Positions 36,497-48,551 of a DNA stretch of 64,000 nt are shown piece after piece (position 1 is the stretch's first letter; each line of letters starts with the position of its first letter). Position numbers and translations under genes: made by a program. Source of the DNA: Piper betle (Eukaryota > Streptophyta > Magnoliopsida > Piperales > Piperaceae); contig JAURVB010003387.1 of assembly GCA_033002965.1 (NCBI GenBank), forward strand, positions 1 through 64,000. Reading direction: 5' to 3'. The notes under the pieces are model-generated. The model had not been told where the DNA came from and did not search any database. It was given only the letters and a program-made list of their open reading frames with translations.

Positions 36497-39400
36497 TTAA
36501 AGTATAATAATTGGATTACCAAATTTTCTCTTTCTTCTCCTTGCCTTCCTCAGAATCCTCTCTGTTTCTGCATTCACCTCAGCTGCCACTCTGTTTCTGT
36601 CTACTGTTAGCATAAGATGAAATAGTTCATTTCATGAGAGATCTTGCTTTACATCGGATAGCATGATATACAATTTCAATAACAGGGGATATGAATAGCA
36701 TTCGCTGCACGCGATGTTTACAATTTCAACTTCTGAGGATAATAGGTTTCAGCTTATATTTTGATAAATGAGCATGAAAATAAAAAATATAATAAATCGT
36801 GTCCAATGTATTGCTAGAACAAAACAACTCTTTTTTATTTTTTTGTATAAAAAACATATTACTAGCCTTATTTGGGATTTAAAGCCTCGTGTATCATGGG
36901 AAACTTCACCTCCAAGAAAAATTTGACGATAACATAGATCATTGCTACATGTATCCAGTGGCTTCAGAAATATGCAAGTGAACTAGTTTGGTACGACAAG
37001 TATTGAAGGAATGTTTTACTTACTACTCGTCTCTCTTCCTTGAGTAAACAAGAAAAGCCATTATCCATCTCTTCATCTGATTCTATAACTTTCCATATGG
37101 GTTCCTGCATGCACAAGAATTACGTCATAAAAAGCTTTTCCACAAGTGACGCACTGAAATCTTGATTCTTTATACTAAATATCAAGGCAATAGTGCAAAT
37201 AAATGCATCAAACTTGCAGCACAATAAAGTGAGGCACGCTTCAAAATATTTTAGGCTACTCATGATTTAATCTTCTACTTCTGCCTAATAACAAAAAACT
37301 GTTGGCGGCATGGATTTAAAACTAGGATCCATGTGATTAGAAATGGCAAAATTTTAATGGCGCCCTTCCTGATGCCCAGACTACTCCTTTGTCTGGGCTA
37401 GGGACCGGCATACAGCATCAGCAAGGTTGCTACTCAAGATTTAATGAGACTGAGCATCAGCAACGTAGCTCAGTCTTTTGATTTATGAAACACATGAATT
37501 TGGAGAAATATGTATTCCATTAGAATCGAAAATGGATAATTTATTTTAACTTCAATTATATCACAAACATAATTGGAATCTGACTGCAGACTAAACAAGA
37601 TCAATGGCCAGCCAATTGTCTGCAGATTGTAATCAGAAAAAAATGAAGCGAACGAGCAAGAGAGAGGGAAACAACACAAGTCTCCTACTAGGACTGAACA
37701 CATGAAGATTGCTTCTATTTTCGCTAATTCCCATCAAGTGAAGCCATGCACAACTTGGGAAATGGAACTTCAAACTTCGAAGAGAGATTTGGTGAACAAA
37801 TCAGCAATTTGAGAATGTGTAAAAATGTGATTTAAGCAAACTCCAGAAGTATAAACTTTCACAAGTACAAAATGACAAACTATTTCAATATGCTTAGTTT
37901 TCTCATGAATATAGGTTGGCGGCATCATAAATAGCAGTTTGATTATCATTCAAACCTTCATTTTGTGTTGTAAAGTGGAAATCTAATCCAGTCACAAGAG
38001 TTTAAATCCAAAACTGCAAACAAGTCAACAATTGAACAAGCAAGGGTTACTCAGCCTCATGACTCGACCTAGTAAGGGCATTCTATTTTCTGCCCTTTCA
38101 AGTAACTAAATTACCACGAAGAAAGAAACTACTCGTAGAATGCCCTCCAAAGGTAGACCACGCCCAATCAACATCAGCAAAACACTGAATATTTGTTACA
38201 TTATCAGGACTAGGAAAGCATATAGCAAAATCTTTGCAAAATAACTACTCAAGCATCTCAAAATTCTAAGCATAGCATCCCACTGAGGTTGACAAGATGC
38301 CTTCTAAGAAATGACACTAACCTTTTGATACTAATAACATCTATTAGGAATTCCCTATAAAGGAACATGTAACACAGGTAAAATTGGGGATGAAAGTGAA
38401 GCAACAGAATTCGGGCCATTGACCAATTTAATTGGATGGACGGCCACCTGAGATCAGTGCTACAGCTATATTATGATATAGAACTAGGATTGAACTTTTA
38501 TTCTTAATAGCTGAAGAAAGAACAATTCAAATTAGAGGCCAAAGATCACAAACTGCCAATGGAATTGCAAGAAGAGATTTTTCATAAAAGCCCATGCTAG
38601 GTGTTTAGGAATAGCCTTTAACGACAAATCTAACCTCAAAACGCTTGATAGATCCTTCTTGACAACATCTAACACCAAACACCCTGTGAGCACTGACAAC
38701 ACACTTCCCAGGGGCAAACAGTTGACACCAAAATATGGTTAGAAAACAATGCTGACATCCCAACATCCATGGCCTGGAATAACTTGACACTAGATAGTGC
38801 CTTGGATAATGAACAAGGACTATGCTAAATTGATAGAACAAACTGGGTACGAAGAGATGTAGAAGATACCTGACTGGAATGTATTTCACACACAGTAGAA
38901 GGTAGCGGAAGGACAAGTCGACGTGTATACACCAAAGGGGGATTCAAATATTTTGTTGAAGGAGGGAGCTGGATATCAAAGGCAGGTATATGTTTAAGGA
39001 CAGCAGGGACAACAATCTCAAGAACAATCTCAAGAACAGTCAAATTACCATCAAGCATGAGAAAAAAAAATCAATATTGAATGCAACAAACAAGTAATAT
39101 GGGACATGTTCAAAGATAGTAACCTTTGGGCACTCACAAGTATGCCATGGCTCTTTGAGCAAACGACATAAAAGTAGTAAATGCTCACCAACGGGCCGTA
39201 GGAGATATATCATATATTTACTAGGAGATGATATCGAACATGAAATCAAAGATAAGGCGAAGCACACACAACCAAACAAAAGAGTAATGTGAAATAGTGG
39301 ACAACTTGTTCAACAGTGCATTTTGGTCACGTTTGGGTGTTTCTATCCCAAAACGCATTGTTCAAAATGTATTTCCCCTAAACATGGGCACGTCACCCCC

Positions 39401-42400
39401 CCCCCTATGACTTGCCGGCCTGCTCGCCATCTGCAGCAGCCATTTGTTCATGAATCGCAGCACTTCATGGTGCAGCATCTCCGTTCTCTCCTTCGGTTCT
39501 TGCATTGATGTGCAACTATTCCTCGACCTCCTTTCCTACAAGGAGCTTTGCTAAAGCTCCCATGTGATCTAACAAACCAGATAAGATCACTTTTCCTTGA
39601 ATAATCGTGCCCTCAACTATGCATCCATGCTAGTAGAAATCACCTTATTCTTCCTTGGAAAAAACAAATATTGAACTTCTTGTGTCCAGGGCGAAGTGCT
39701 CTAATACAAATTGATATAGGTGATAACTTTGGAAAAGAGTTATTATTTTTTGCATTTTATATTGATTTTTGTCATGTTTCGAGTGATTTTTTATTTTAAT
39801 TTTATTAGTTTAAAAGTTTATTAGATATTATTAATAATGCGAGAAATTATTGTGATTGTGGTGTAAACAGTGTTAATTAATGTTGTTCTAGCAGGGTATA
39901 AGAGTTAAAAGACGATCCGGAATGAATTCGGGGCGAAATCAGGTCAAAAAGAGTAACTTGGAAATTGTAACTGAGAGCAGAGCGCTTGAGCTTTGGCCTT
40001 TCGGCTAAGAAAATTTTAGGGCTGAGAGCAGAGCACTCAAGCGCCTGGATTTAGAGCGCTTAAACACTAGCAGAAAACCAGATTTTTTTATATTAATGGA
40101 GATCATGGTGGACCCCACTTGAAATATTTGAGTGGATCCTTTATAAACTTGACTAGGGTTTTAAAGAAAAGGGAACAACTCTAAACGACTAAGTGACGAC
40201 ACAAAAGACAAGAAAGAACGAAAAGAAGTTGGATCATAAGAAGAAGACATTTTCTCAAAAAGAGTTTTTCTTATTTTGATTTAGTTTTCTTTGTAATTAA
40301 ATGATATCTTTCATATCATATGAATTTCTTGAGTTTAATCAAATATTCTATAGAGTAAATTCTTTTCTAGGATTTTCAGTGACACCTAGTGCATGGATTA
40401 ATAAAGGTTATTAATTTTTATTTATGTGATTGTGATGTTGGATCATTTATTTTATTCTGTTCTTAATGCTATCATTAGCCTGACCATCTATTGGTCATCT
40501 ATTGTTAGATTTAGAGATTTGATCTTGTCTAGAGATAGAAAGATTAAATTTATTATTCAATAAAATAGTCTTTGTTCATCTGTTTTAGGTGATTCACATG
40601 TGAAATAGAAGATATACTCATATGTCTTGGGTAACTATTAAAGGCAAAACTTAAAGTATCATTTTGCATACACAATTTCATAGAGATATAAAAGTTGGAT
40701 GCAAGTGATAAGTTTATAGCGAATCAAGAGATGTCATAAATAATTGATTCCTGTGGTTAATGATCCAAATGTGCAATTCATAAGTAGAAGTTATAACTTT
40801 GATCATATAGAGCACTAGGTGAAATTGAAAATCCTAAGTTGTATCGTCTTGAAGTTAATGTGTGATTTAATTATTTCATTTTAGATTAGTTTAGCCTTCA
40901 TCTATAATTTAATCACTCTTTGAATTCATTTCTATTTATGTACAATTAATTAAATTAGTTTTGGTAATTGAGAGTTACTTAGTAATAATTCCTCGTGGGA
41001 CGATACTTTCTTATCACTTTTATTACTTGATTCGGCACGTGCACTTGCGTCATAATTTCCACATCAATTGGTCTCAATATGGTTAAATCAATAAAAACCT
41101 GTTGAATTGTGTGCCTAAACTAGGATTGATAATCCCAATTAGGGTTCCACTTTCCAAGGAATAGTGTGGGACGATACTTTCTTATCACTTTTATTACTTG
41201 ATTCGGCACGTGCACTTGCGTCATAATTTCCACATCAATAGGTCTCAATATGGTTAAATCAATAAAAACCTGTTGAATTGTGTGCCTAAACTAGGATTGA
41301 TAATCCCAATTAGGGTTCCACTTTCCAAGGAATAGTTCTTCCTTAAAATTGGGAACGCAAAAAACAAGGGGTTTAGACGAACTTGAAATTTTGATTAACT
41401 CATTAATTGAATAAAAAAAAGTACATACTCTCACATATATAGATCCTCGTACACCAATAACCACAAATCAATCAATTCCTAGTTATAGCAATTAACCAAC
41501 CATGCAAATAAATAAATGAGCACGGTGTACTAACATTCTTCTCCCCAATCATCCACCAACCAATAGCAAACAGCACATGTTGCCTTCAATCCCCTTAATA
41601 GTAATCAGACTTCACCATTACCATCCCCTCCCTTCTCCTTCATAGTCTCTTATCACTGCACTTTAGCCCACCCGCCACCCCTCCCCAACTATATTTAATT
41701 ACCCCTCACCAGCCAAAATGTGTTCTTTCATGAACTATATCGAAGGCGTAATACATATGCATCAAAGAGATAGTAAAAAACAAAGCCAAGCTTTCTTCCT
41801 CATTTTTTTCAATGAATATTTTCTTTACCATACTAACTTGGTGTTTGGATTCAGCTTACCTTTTCTGGGATATCACTTTGCTCATTTTTAATCTCACATT
41901 TAGGAATCCTGCCAGGAAAAGAAATAAGCTGTACTTTGCTGTGGTGCAGGCTTCCTAGGCTACTCTTTAGATTCACATGTTGGCTGGAACCAAGAGCATC
42001 AACTTACATAACTTATGAAACACTCAATACAAAGTGATATACATCGTATCAAGAGAAACACTAACAGAAAAAAGTACATTAATTAATATCACCATCTACA
42101 TATCTTCACCACCATTAATTAATATCACCATCTACATATCTCAGCTAAGACGTTTTGCAACATAAATTTTTTGTTACCAATTGATTGTCTTCATATTTAA
42201 AATAGTGACTGAAACCCACACAAAATAAGGTAATTTTTTTGCATTGAATACCCTTTTGTTGACACAACCATCAAAGAAACAAGGTAAAATGACTTGAAGC
42301 TTTAATATCACAATCATCATGTACCTTTAAAAATCATATTATACATCATGAGGTAATTTAAGATTGAATTAATATAGACACTACCGTGAAGCTGATGAGA

Positions 42401-45400
42401 AAAATTCCAATTTGCTAGAATATGAAAGTATGAAAAACAGTTATTATAATTCATTAAACAAAAACGACATATCAGAAAATAAGAAACTGACAAGAATAGG
42501 TTGTAATAAACTATCATCAAGGGAAAATATGTCCACTTGTTTAGTGTTATTAAAATGTTAGCTCATAATCAATAATTTCCCATATGTTCTGAACCAATTG
42601 ACTCCTAAAATCTTAAGTATGCACTAAATGGGCTGCATAGCTGATCGGTCATTGTAAAATTGTGATTATTAGTAAAAAAAGCAAAAGAGTGAGAGACATA
42701 CACTTTCGTTAAAGCAAGCTTCTTGATTAGTAGATTGAACAGCAACGTGGGCATTGCTCTACAAGAGTGACGACCAATTGACAATAAGCCCATAGTCAAA
42801 AGTTGAAAATAGCACAGTACAAGTGAATTATGTGATTGGAGGACATATAGATATACATTTGAAGGCTCAGTGCTAGGCAACATATGGGTTTCCTTAGGAG
42901 ACTTTATGCCGTTCACCTTCGCCTAAAGAAAGCATTTTCAGTAATCAAGAGACAAAATAATGAGCTTGAAATGACCACAAACACTAAGTAGGAAACACCA
43001 GAAAACATTACAAGAATATTAATTTACATACCACCTCCATTGTGACAGTTGACAAAAGATCATTATGAGCGTTCTGTATCTGTGCCTGTATTTGGTTTGG
43101 TAAGGCTAATAACAATGAGCCAAACTCCCCTAGTTTACTCTCCATGGCATCTTTTTGCAGTTTATCAAGTATACACTTGAGATCACTTTCAATTCTGGAT
43201 TTAATGTCTTCTTGCACCTTAACCTAATCATTGTCATCTTATTCCTTCAATCAGATCACTCTAAAAAACCTTCTTAATCTAATAATAAATGATAATATAA
43301 AGATGAACGATTTTTTTTCACTTACTGTTTGCAGCAAAGTTTTATCTTGCATGACCAACTTCTGCTGTAAGCCTTCATCTGAAGCACATATCAGATAACT
43401 GTTACGAATTAAGATATAAACTATCTGGTCGAAAGTTAAACTTAGAAAATTTGTCTGAAAAATAAAATAAAGAACAATAATATACACCTCTTACATATTT
43501 GTGGGAGACAAATTATGATATACACCTCTTCGTGGGAGACACAAGTATTTAGCAAACAAAGAAAACGCTTATCTCACATTGGCTCAATTGGTACAGTGAT
43601 TAATAAAATTAATTTTCAGAAATCAAAGACAACTACTGACCTTTCAATTGGTTCACACAATCTATTTTAAACCTCACAATATCTAGTGATCAACAGACTA
43701 GCCTTCAAAGATGGATAAATGGTTAGCAAAAACATGATGAAACATTTGTAGTTGACTCATCAACATGTAAGAGATAACTAGAAGCAATGATTAGTGCAGA
43801 TCGCACCAGCATAAGATGCTATGACAAGAGTCCAAGAAACAAGTAGCTGAAAGCTAGCTTTATAGCAACTTCTCTTTTCAATTATCCGCAAAGTACTGAG
43901 AACTTCAATTTTTGCAACTAATCTTTTTAATCACTGAAAAAAATTATGATACTCACTTCCCAGTACAACTTCTTTTACTGATCGATTAACTTGCATAACA
44001 TCGCTCTGAACAGAATCGAGGATCATTCCCAATCTGCTTATTGAAGTTTCCATCAGTCCAATTCTACGTTCTACCTCTTCATTAACATGACCTGTCATGA
44101 AGCAAACATTGGGATTCTAGAAACGTTCAATCTATATCCTACATTAATTAGATAGCATGATAGCATTAAATTCATACAAGGTTGATAAAAGAGCTGTTGT
44201 GACTTTCATTGAATGAACGGATTATGAAATGACCATGCAGCATCCAGTTTATAATTAAATTTTCCGGAATAGCACTTTGAACCCACTTGAGCCTAGTGAT
44301 AAATTGGTCATAATTTAAATTAGGAAATTGTGAACTTTTGTGAGCTATTATCCAATTTGATGTTTTTATATGTCATGCCGCAGCTTAAGGGAAACATACA
44401 TTTCTCATCTGGGCCTGGTGTCGAATTCCATCTTCGAGCAACATTAGTAGAGGATCTGGACATTGGAATCTGGGAATCTTCTCGTGCGTAAGAGATAGGC
44501 TGTATACTAGACATTTTTCGCAAAGACAGATCTCTTTCTTGTGACATAATTCTCTGCATGACCAAGTATTTCCAAAAGAAAATGACATAATAGCTAATCC
44601 ATAATATTTATAGCCAGGGCAGGCATGTCACACAAAAGCTATCTGTTAGCAGAGAGTGACAAAGGAATTCTAAGGCAAAAATACTCCTCAACTAATAGGC
44701 ATATTTATCAGCTTATCTAAAATAAGTAACAATTACGTGAGCCAAGCAATAGGTTAAACATGTAAGGATCTAAACTGCTCATTCTTCAATAGTGGTGAAC
44801 ATCCGCTTTCAAAATATACAAATTAGCTTACCACTGTACAAGTGCATATTAAGCTATGGGTCCATCTACGAGAAAATCACATCCTTTTTTCAGATTGTAC
44901 ACACACAGGCCTTGTTCACCTTTATTTATTTTTCCCTTGTTGGGGGAGTTTAAAAACAACAATGCCATTAAAAAACAGAAAGAAACTAATAAATCAGTAT
45001 ATTTCTCCTCTTGACACTTAAATGTGACATTAAATTATCATGCAAAAACCGAACAGAAGTGGGATGAATAAAACAGTAATGATCAGTTTAGCCAAAAATG
45101 CCATCTTCACAAATACTAGTTTTATAGTTTTTTACCTTAAATTAAGTAACACTGTCTCTTACCGGTTCGTTGGGAGGAAAATCATCTGAATTCTGCGACA
45201 GCTGGGACATGGTCATTCCTTGTGAAAATTGTGACAATTGCTGCTGCTGCTGCTGTTGTGACATGGGGAGGCCTGGCTGCGATGAGGACTGCAGCTGCAT
45301 CTGCAGAGATGCTGCAACGGCCTGGCTGCTCCTCCTCGAAGTGGAAGAATCCACCAACGTGCCTGAATTCAAAGTCTTCCTACATATTTGAGACAATAAC

Positions 45401-46041
45401 AGATACCCAAAACAAATAATCAATGTCAAAGTATAAATTGTGGCCAATTTCAAAGACAGTACTCTACCAAATTTTATTAATATGGACAAATGGAATCATT
45501 AACAACAACAATTTGAGCTTTCAGAACTGGCTGTAATACATGGCTAAAAACACATGCAAAACTCAAACAGTCACTGATCTATAAATTCTGCCCACATAAA
45601 CCATGACACTAATCATCAAAAATACTAATAAGCTCAAATTAGTAAATTGCTCGTAGTAAAAAACTAGTAATACTCGTAAACACATTTTCAAACCCTACTC
45701 TACATGAATTTAATGAAATGAACAGTTGCGAAGATGAACAGCAACAATTTCAATTTTCAGGACTGGTTATAATACATGGCTAAAACAGATCAACAAGTCA
45801 ATTATTCACCAATCTATAACCTCTACGAAGTAGCATGCCACTCATAATCCAAACAAATGCAAACATAATCGATTAGATAGACAAACTAGTAATTCCCGCA
45901 AATATCCAACAAACTTTTACAAAGTGATTTTACTTAGTGCAAAACTCGAACACTGCTTAGACAGAGAAGTTGGGACCTGGAATGCGGCGGGAGGACGGAG
46001 ATGGAGCTGAGGTCGCAAACTTTGTTGAGATTAAGCTTCAT
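36497..46041 (-). CDS. PAIR1: PAIR1 / PRD3, meiotic double-strand break factor, 11 exons
   Basis: Rice PAIR1 and Arabidopsis PRD3 are needed for programmed meiotic DNA breaks and so for homologue pairing and crossing over; they act on meiotic chromosomes. Exons, in order: 46041-45977, 45379-45163, 44553-44400, 44091-43957, 43378-43326, 43223-43032, 42922-42857, 42758-42704, 42002-41860, 37104-37020, 36603-36497. All junctions are in phase and encode 423 residues. Diagnostic parts are the start MKLNLNKVCDLSSISVLPP, a serine/glutamine-rich stretch with seven Gln (about residues 55-62), the coiled-coil segment MILDSVQSDVMQVNRSVKEV (about residue 175), and the basic C-terminus ETERILRKARRRKRK, matching the ILRRARKRRRR of PAIR1. 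The exon 9 acceptor is uncertain: 42002 keeps the phase with exon 8, while 41983 does not. The frame is undamaged in spite of a 4.8-kb intron full of transposon debris. Confidence 0.92.
37750..38960 (-). mobile_element. Degraded copia pol fragment inside PAIR1 intron 9
   Basis: On the minus strand I read pieces of copia pol in the usual order. There is PPLVYTRR (about 38930), a reverse-transcriptase start EGSIKRFEVRFVVKGYS (about 38620), and RNase H motifs FADVDWAWSTFGGHSTSS (about 38170) and SSHEAE (about 38055). Further motifs are TAIYDAANLYS then EKTKHIEIVCHFV (about 37890) and HSQIADLFTKSL (about 37800). Frames change and stops intervene, and most of reverse transcriptase is missing. No LTRs were recognised around it. 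It is older than the copia element at the left end of the window. Confidence 0.82.
39721..41066 (+). mobile_element. Solo LTR, family 1, inside PAIR1 intron 9
   Basis: It starts TGATAACT and ends CACATCA and is similar to 7359-8668 over most of its length. A block at about 39910-40080 with the repeated phrase GAGAGCAGAGC is absent from that copy. The left flank is ATAGG. The right flank is ATTGG here and ATAGG after the duplicated copy of the LTR end, giving a 5-bp target duplication. It has the same orientation as the other copy. No internal retroelement region is present. Confidence 0.82.
40995..41336 (+). repeat. 171-bp tandem duplication across the right end of the solo LTR
   Basis: The unit 40995-41165 is repeated at 41166-41336 with one substitution by my count. 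Each unit holds the last 72 bases of the LTR and about 99 bases of flanking host DNA. The event therefore came after the insertion and is very recent. Confidence 0.92.
42071..42143 (+). repeat. Short tandem duplication in PAIR1 intron 8
   Basis: The phrase ATTAATTAATATCACCATC plus the next eleven bases occurs twice with a spacing of about 39 bases. It lies close to the acceptor of exon 9 but outside the coding part. Confidence 0.8.
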
Positions 46042-48551
46042 TCCTTCCAAGCAATGCACGAACACTTCCCACCAAATCTGCCCCCAAAAATCGAAGAACA
46101 AACAATCAAAATCAGGATCCACCAACATCCGAAAATCAGCAAACACAAAAATACTAGTTGAGAGCCGAATTACTCGGCATGCAGCATTCGAACCAAAAAA
46201 TGCAAGAGGGGAAGAAGGAACAAATCGTAATTCGAATCCAGATTAAGCAGCAAATCTGAAAACCGACGATTTCGAATCCCACTTCGAATCCGAAATAGGC
46301 GGAACTATGGAAGTTCAAATCTCCAGCAAAAAACCGATTTAAAAAAAACGGTGATTAATAATAGAAAAAAGGAAGAACAAACAATGATCTAAAAATCCAG
46401 ACAAAGCTTCTAAAACCAACGATTTCAAATTTCCACTTCGAACTCGAATTATGCGGAACTGTTAAATACCAGAAAGTGAGAACTACAAAAAAACAGAAAC
46501 AAATAGCGAAGAACAAACAAATCTGCTCCCAATTTATTTATTTATTTATTTTTTGAAAAAATCGAAATTCGAATCCAGCTAAATCTTCTCGGCACCTGAA
46601 AACCACGAACATGATCGGCGCACTCCAATATGCCAAAAAAAAAACAACAACAACAAAAGCGAGAAAATAAAGACAAAACAAAAGATTATTACATGGAAAG
46701 GGATGGCGTTGGAGTCGAATTGGATTTGGGAGGGTTTCGATGGTCGGCGAATCGCTGCAAACGTTGTTGTTGTTGTGCTGCTGCTGCTGCTGTTGAGACT
46801 AGGAGAAGCAGCGCCAAATGGGAACCGTTTTTGCTTCGAAAATTGGCTCCACGTACGCGGACGGACCTGCACAGGTCGCCAGGCGGCCCACGTACGTGAA
46901 GGGGAGGGGGCTCGGACGAGAAAGGCAATTTTGTCTGGGCAGTGGGGCCATCGACGTACACTCTTCAAAATCGGTGAATTGTGTTTGGGTTAATTTGGAA
47001 TTTCACTCCCTATCAAAATTGAAGAAAATTCCAAATATAAAAAAGAGAACACATTAATAAAAGTGGCATACATTCAAAAAATTTCATTGAAAAAGTAACA
47101 TAAATTTAAGGGTTTGTTAAAAACTTTAAAAAAGAAAAATTAATTTTTGAAATTACCCGGAAAAGACAAAAACTGTTCTTTGAATTATGGGTTTTAACAA
47201 ATAAAAATTAAATCGACCTAGCCATTTTTTTTAAAAAAATCAACTCCACCTCATTTTGGGTTTTTGAAAAAAAAACACAATGATCTCTCTAATTAGGCTA
47301 CTGAAGAACGAGACTCTCTCGTAACTCTTTAATTAGAAACAGTTAAACGAAAAAATAGATTGTTGCTACCGTGTTTGTAAGTGCAAAGTTAACAAGCGCA
47401 TAAAAGATGATAACAACTTAGTAGTAATATCATACAGCAATATATAGAAGAAAACATAAGACTATAAATGACATTCCAAAATACCAATTCAAGCTCGGTG
47501 TCATTAAAAAATAAGTCGATTTACAACCTCACGACCTGATTACGAACAAATTCAACGATACTGACCCCCCCCCCCCCCCACCCAAAAAAAACAGCACAAG
47601 ATAGCATTTCGCAAATTAATTAGCAACTAAAAGACCAACGCACCTTTCAAAAAAGTGCCCAAAATAATTCTAACCATTACCCGACCAAAATCAAACAATC
47701 GCGCACAATTACTAATTTACAGACCAATAACCATCAATACTGGCGCAACTCAAAAATGATAAAGAGAAAGTAACACAGTCAGTAACAAAATCAGAACTTA
47801 GGAAAAATCAATGCAGCAGTAAGTAATTACAGCTTGGTTTGATGACAAGTTGTCATAAGATAAAGATATAGAACAAAAAAATTGAACTGATGTCATTGTG
47901 TATGAAAGATTCATTTCTCAAAAGCACCTACCAGCAGTCCAATAATCTCTACTTAATTAAACCATCATTAGCTCAAATACAAAGCACAGACAAGTGTATA
48001 CAACTACATTATAAATTTCAAAACAAGAATAGCTTCTCCAACATGTAGGACTTTATTAAATGATCATGACTAAACTAGATTATCAGATAAAAGTTTAATA
48101 CTTCTTGAACTGAAATGGTCATAACTAAAGCTGCATTAACAGTTGCCAGGTTTCTTGAAGTTAATAAGGAACTCTGGATTCTAAAGGTAGCCATGTCAGC
48201 CGAAGATTAACTGAACTAGAAATGCAGTTACAATGGTAGCAACTCACAAGAAAAAGCCTCAGTCTGCTTTTTGGTATTTGCATGGTTCCTACTGGAAACA
48301 ACAAGCTTGATTGTTATTGCAGCTGTTAGAAGATGAGCCGAGACTGTTCCTCTGTACTTCCACACCATTCCTTGCCACATCCTAGCAAACAAGTAAAGGA
48401 TTTATAACGATCAAACAGAATCTAGTGTAAGAGCAGAGTCAAACAAAATTGGTGGTCATTAAAGGTTTTCGTAAAAGATTGCAGAATAGAACATCAGGGC
48501 TGTACTGGACTCCAAGAAGATCTTATGTTCAATGAAATGTAATGCGTGCGC
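46042..48551. other. PAIR1 5' region, intergenic DNA and PPR 3' region
   Basis: A GC-richer stretch at 46680-46960, with CTG/CCA triplet runs and several CGTACG-like sites, is a likely promoter or leader region for PAIR1. From 46990 to 48200 the DNA is AT-rich without a recognisable gene. A run of 15 C lies at 47565-47579. 48200-48551 is the probable 3' UTR of the PPR gene. Confidence 0.4.
47565..47579. repeat. Homopolymer of 15 C
   Basis: An uninterrupted C15 tract lies in AT-rich DNA and is followed by A and CCC. Length is unreliable in any sequencing method. Confidence 0.95.
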
